Shown here: one piece after another, positions 5,189 to 5,297 of the stretch
Position numbering within the stretch: position 1 is the first letter of the stretch
How the letters are laid out: each line of letters opens with the position of its first letter
Assembly (NCBI GenBank): GCA_018663485.1
Contig: JABJQI010000039.1
Location: forward strand, 1 to 5,297
Direction of reading: 5' to 3'
DNA: 5,297 nucleotides
Origin: Opitutia bacterium
GTDB taxonomy: Bacteria > Verrucomicrobiota > Verrucomicrobiia > Opitutales > Coraliomargaritaceae
Translations under genes and position numbers: made by a program
The notes under the pieces: generated by a model
The model's input: only the letters and a program-made list of their open reading frames with translations
What the model was told of the DNA's origin: nothing
The model's database searches: none

Positions 5189-5297
5189 TCAATAGTAGGG
5201 GTAGCCCAGGCCTTGAGGGTCATATACTGGGGCGGCGATATCGTAGTGCTCTTGCAGGAATGTAACGAGATCTGTCATTTGCTGCACAGTCATTAGC
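5189..5297 (-). CDS. Probable c-type cytochrome, C-terminal fragment
   Basis: The - strand is open from the right edge to a TGA at 5191-5189, giving the last 35 residues of a protein that starts outside the window. The residues L-M-T-V-Q-Q-M-T-D-L-V-T-F-L-Q-E-H-Y resemble the C-terminal helix of class I c-type cytochromes, where a (M/L)T-x-x-Q-x-x-D-L-V-x-F-L-Q pattern is usual after the haem-ligand methionine. They are followed by a Pro/Tyr-rich tail ending G-L-G-Y-P-Y-Y. The CXXCH haem site would lie outside the window, so the identity is inferred from this helix alone. If correct, the protein is periplasmic and takes part in electron transfer. A terminator-like hairpin sits directly behind the stop, which supports this being a real gene end. 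The gene converges with the methyltransferase gene. Confidence 0.65.
   Translation of the reverse strand, partial: LMTVQQMTDLVTFLQEHYDIAAPVYDPQGLGYPYY

Noticed and set aside
5056..5265. 69-codon + strand open frame at the right edge
   Set aside because: It lies opposite the cytochrome-like - strand gene and its terminator, and its Arg-rich composition looks like a shadow frame.

Overview
The window holds four complete or near-complete protein genes on the + strand, the 3' end of a fifth on the + strand at the left edge, and the 3' end of a convergent gene on the - strand at the right edge. Lipoprotein-export-type ABC transporter parts (LolC/E-like permease, LolD-like ATPase) and a probable c-type cytochrome fragment point to a Gram-negative bacterium. 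Every visible start codon lacks a recognisable Shine-Dalgarno sequence, and the large uncharacterised protein belongs to a family I recall mainly from Bacteroidota and Verrucomicrobiota-type genomes. A marine Verrucomicrobiota (Opitutae-like) host fits base composition and gene content, but this is a low-confidence guess from memory.

Layout. 2-487: C-terminal part of an FtsX/LolC-E-type permease, overlapping by 20 nt the ATPase gene at 468-1163; together they form an ABC exporter pair. 1185-2240: a Gfo/Idh/MocA-fold oxidoreductase starting 21 nt after the ATPase stop, probably on the same transcript, with a diverged EKP motif. 2241-2340: short spacer with a plausible extended -10 promoter so close to the next ATG that the mRNA may be leaderless. 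2341-3738: a 465-aa conserved protein of unknown function with the hallmark FAEIGAGQE and SAYDM motifs. 3739-4191: a 453-nt gene-free stretch with a dense run of good inverted repeats (six hairpins, four of them packed end to end in 3994-4144). 4192-4992: a class I SAM-dependent methyltransferase of the spermidine-synthase-like type lacking the usual N-terminal domain. 4993-5188: convergent spacer with a terminator-like hairpin serving the - strand gene. 5189-5297 (-): the last 35 codons of a probable c-type cytochrome.

The permease and ATPase clearly work together. The other genes do not form a recognisable pathway. The items most worth attention are the uncharacterised 465-aa protein and the structured intergenic region that follows it, which could encode a small RNA or a long cis-regulatory leader for the methyltransferase gene. 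I see no CRISPR array, transposase, phage gene, tRNA or rRNA.
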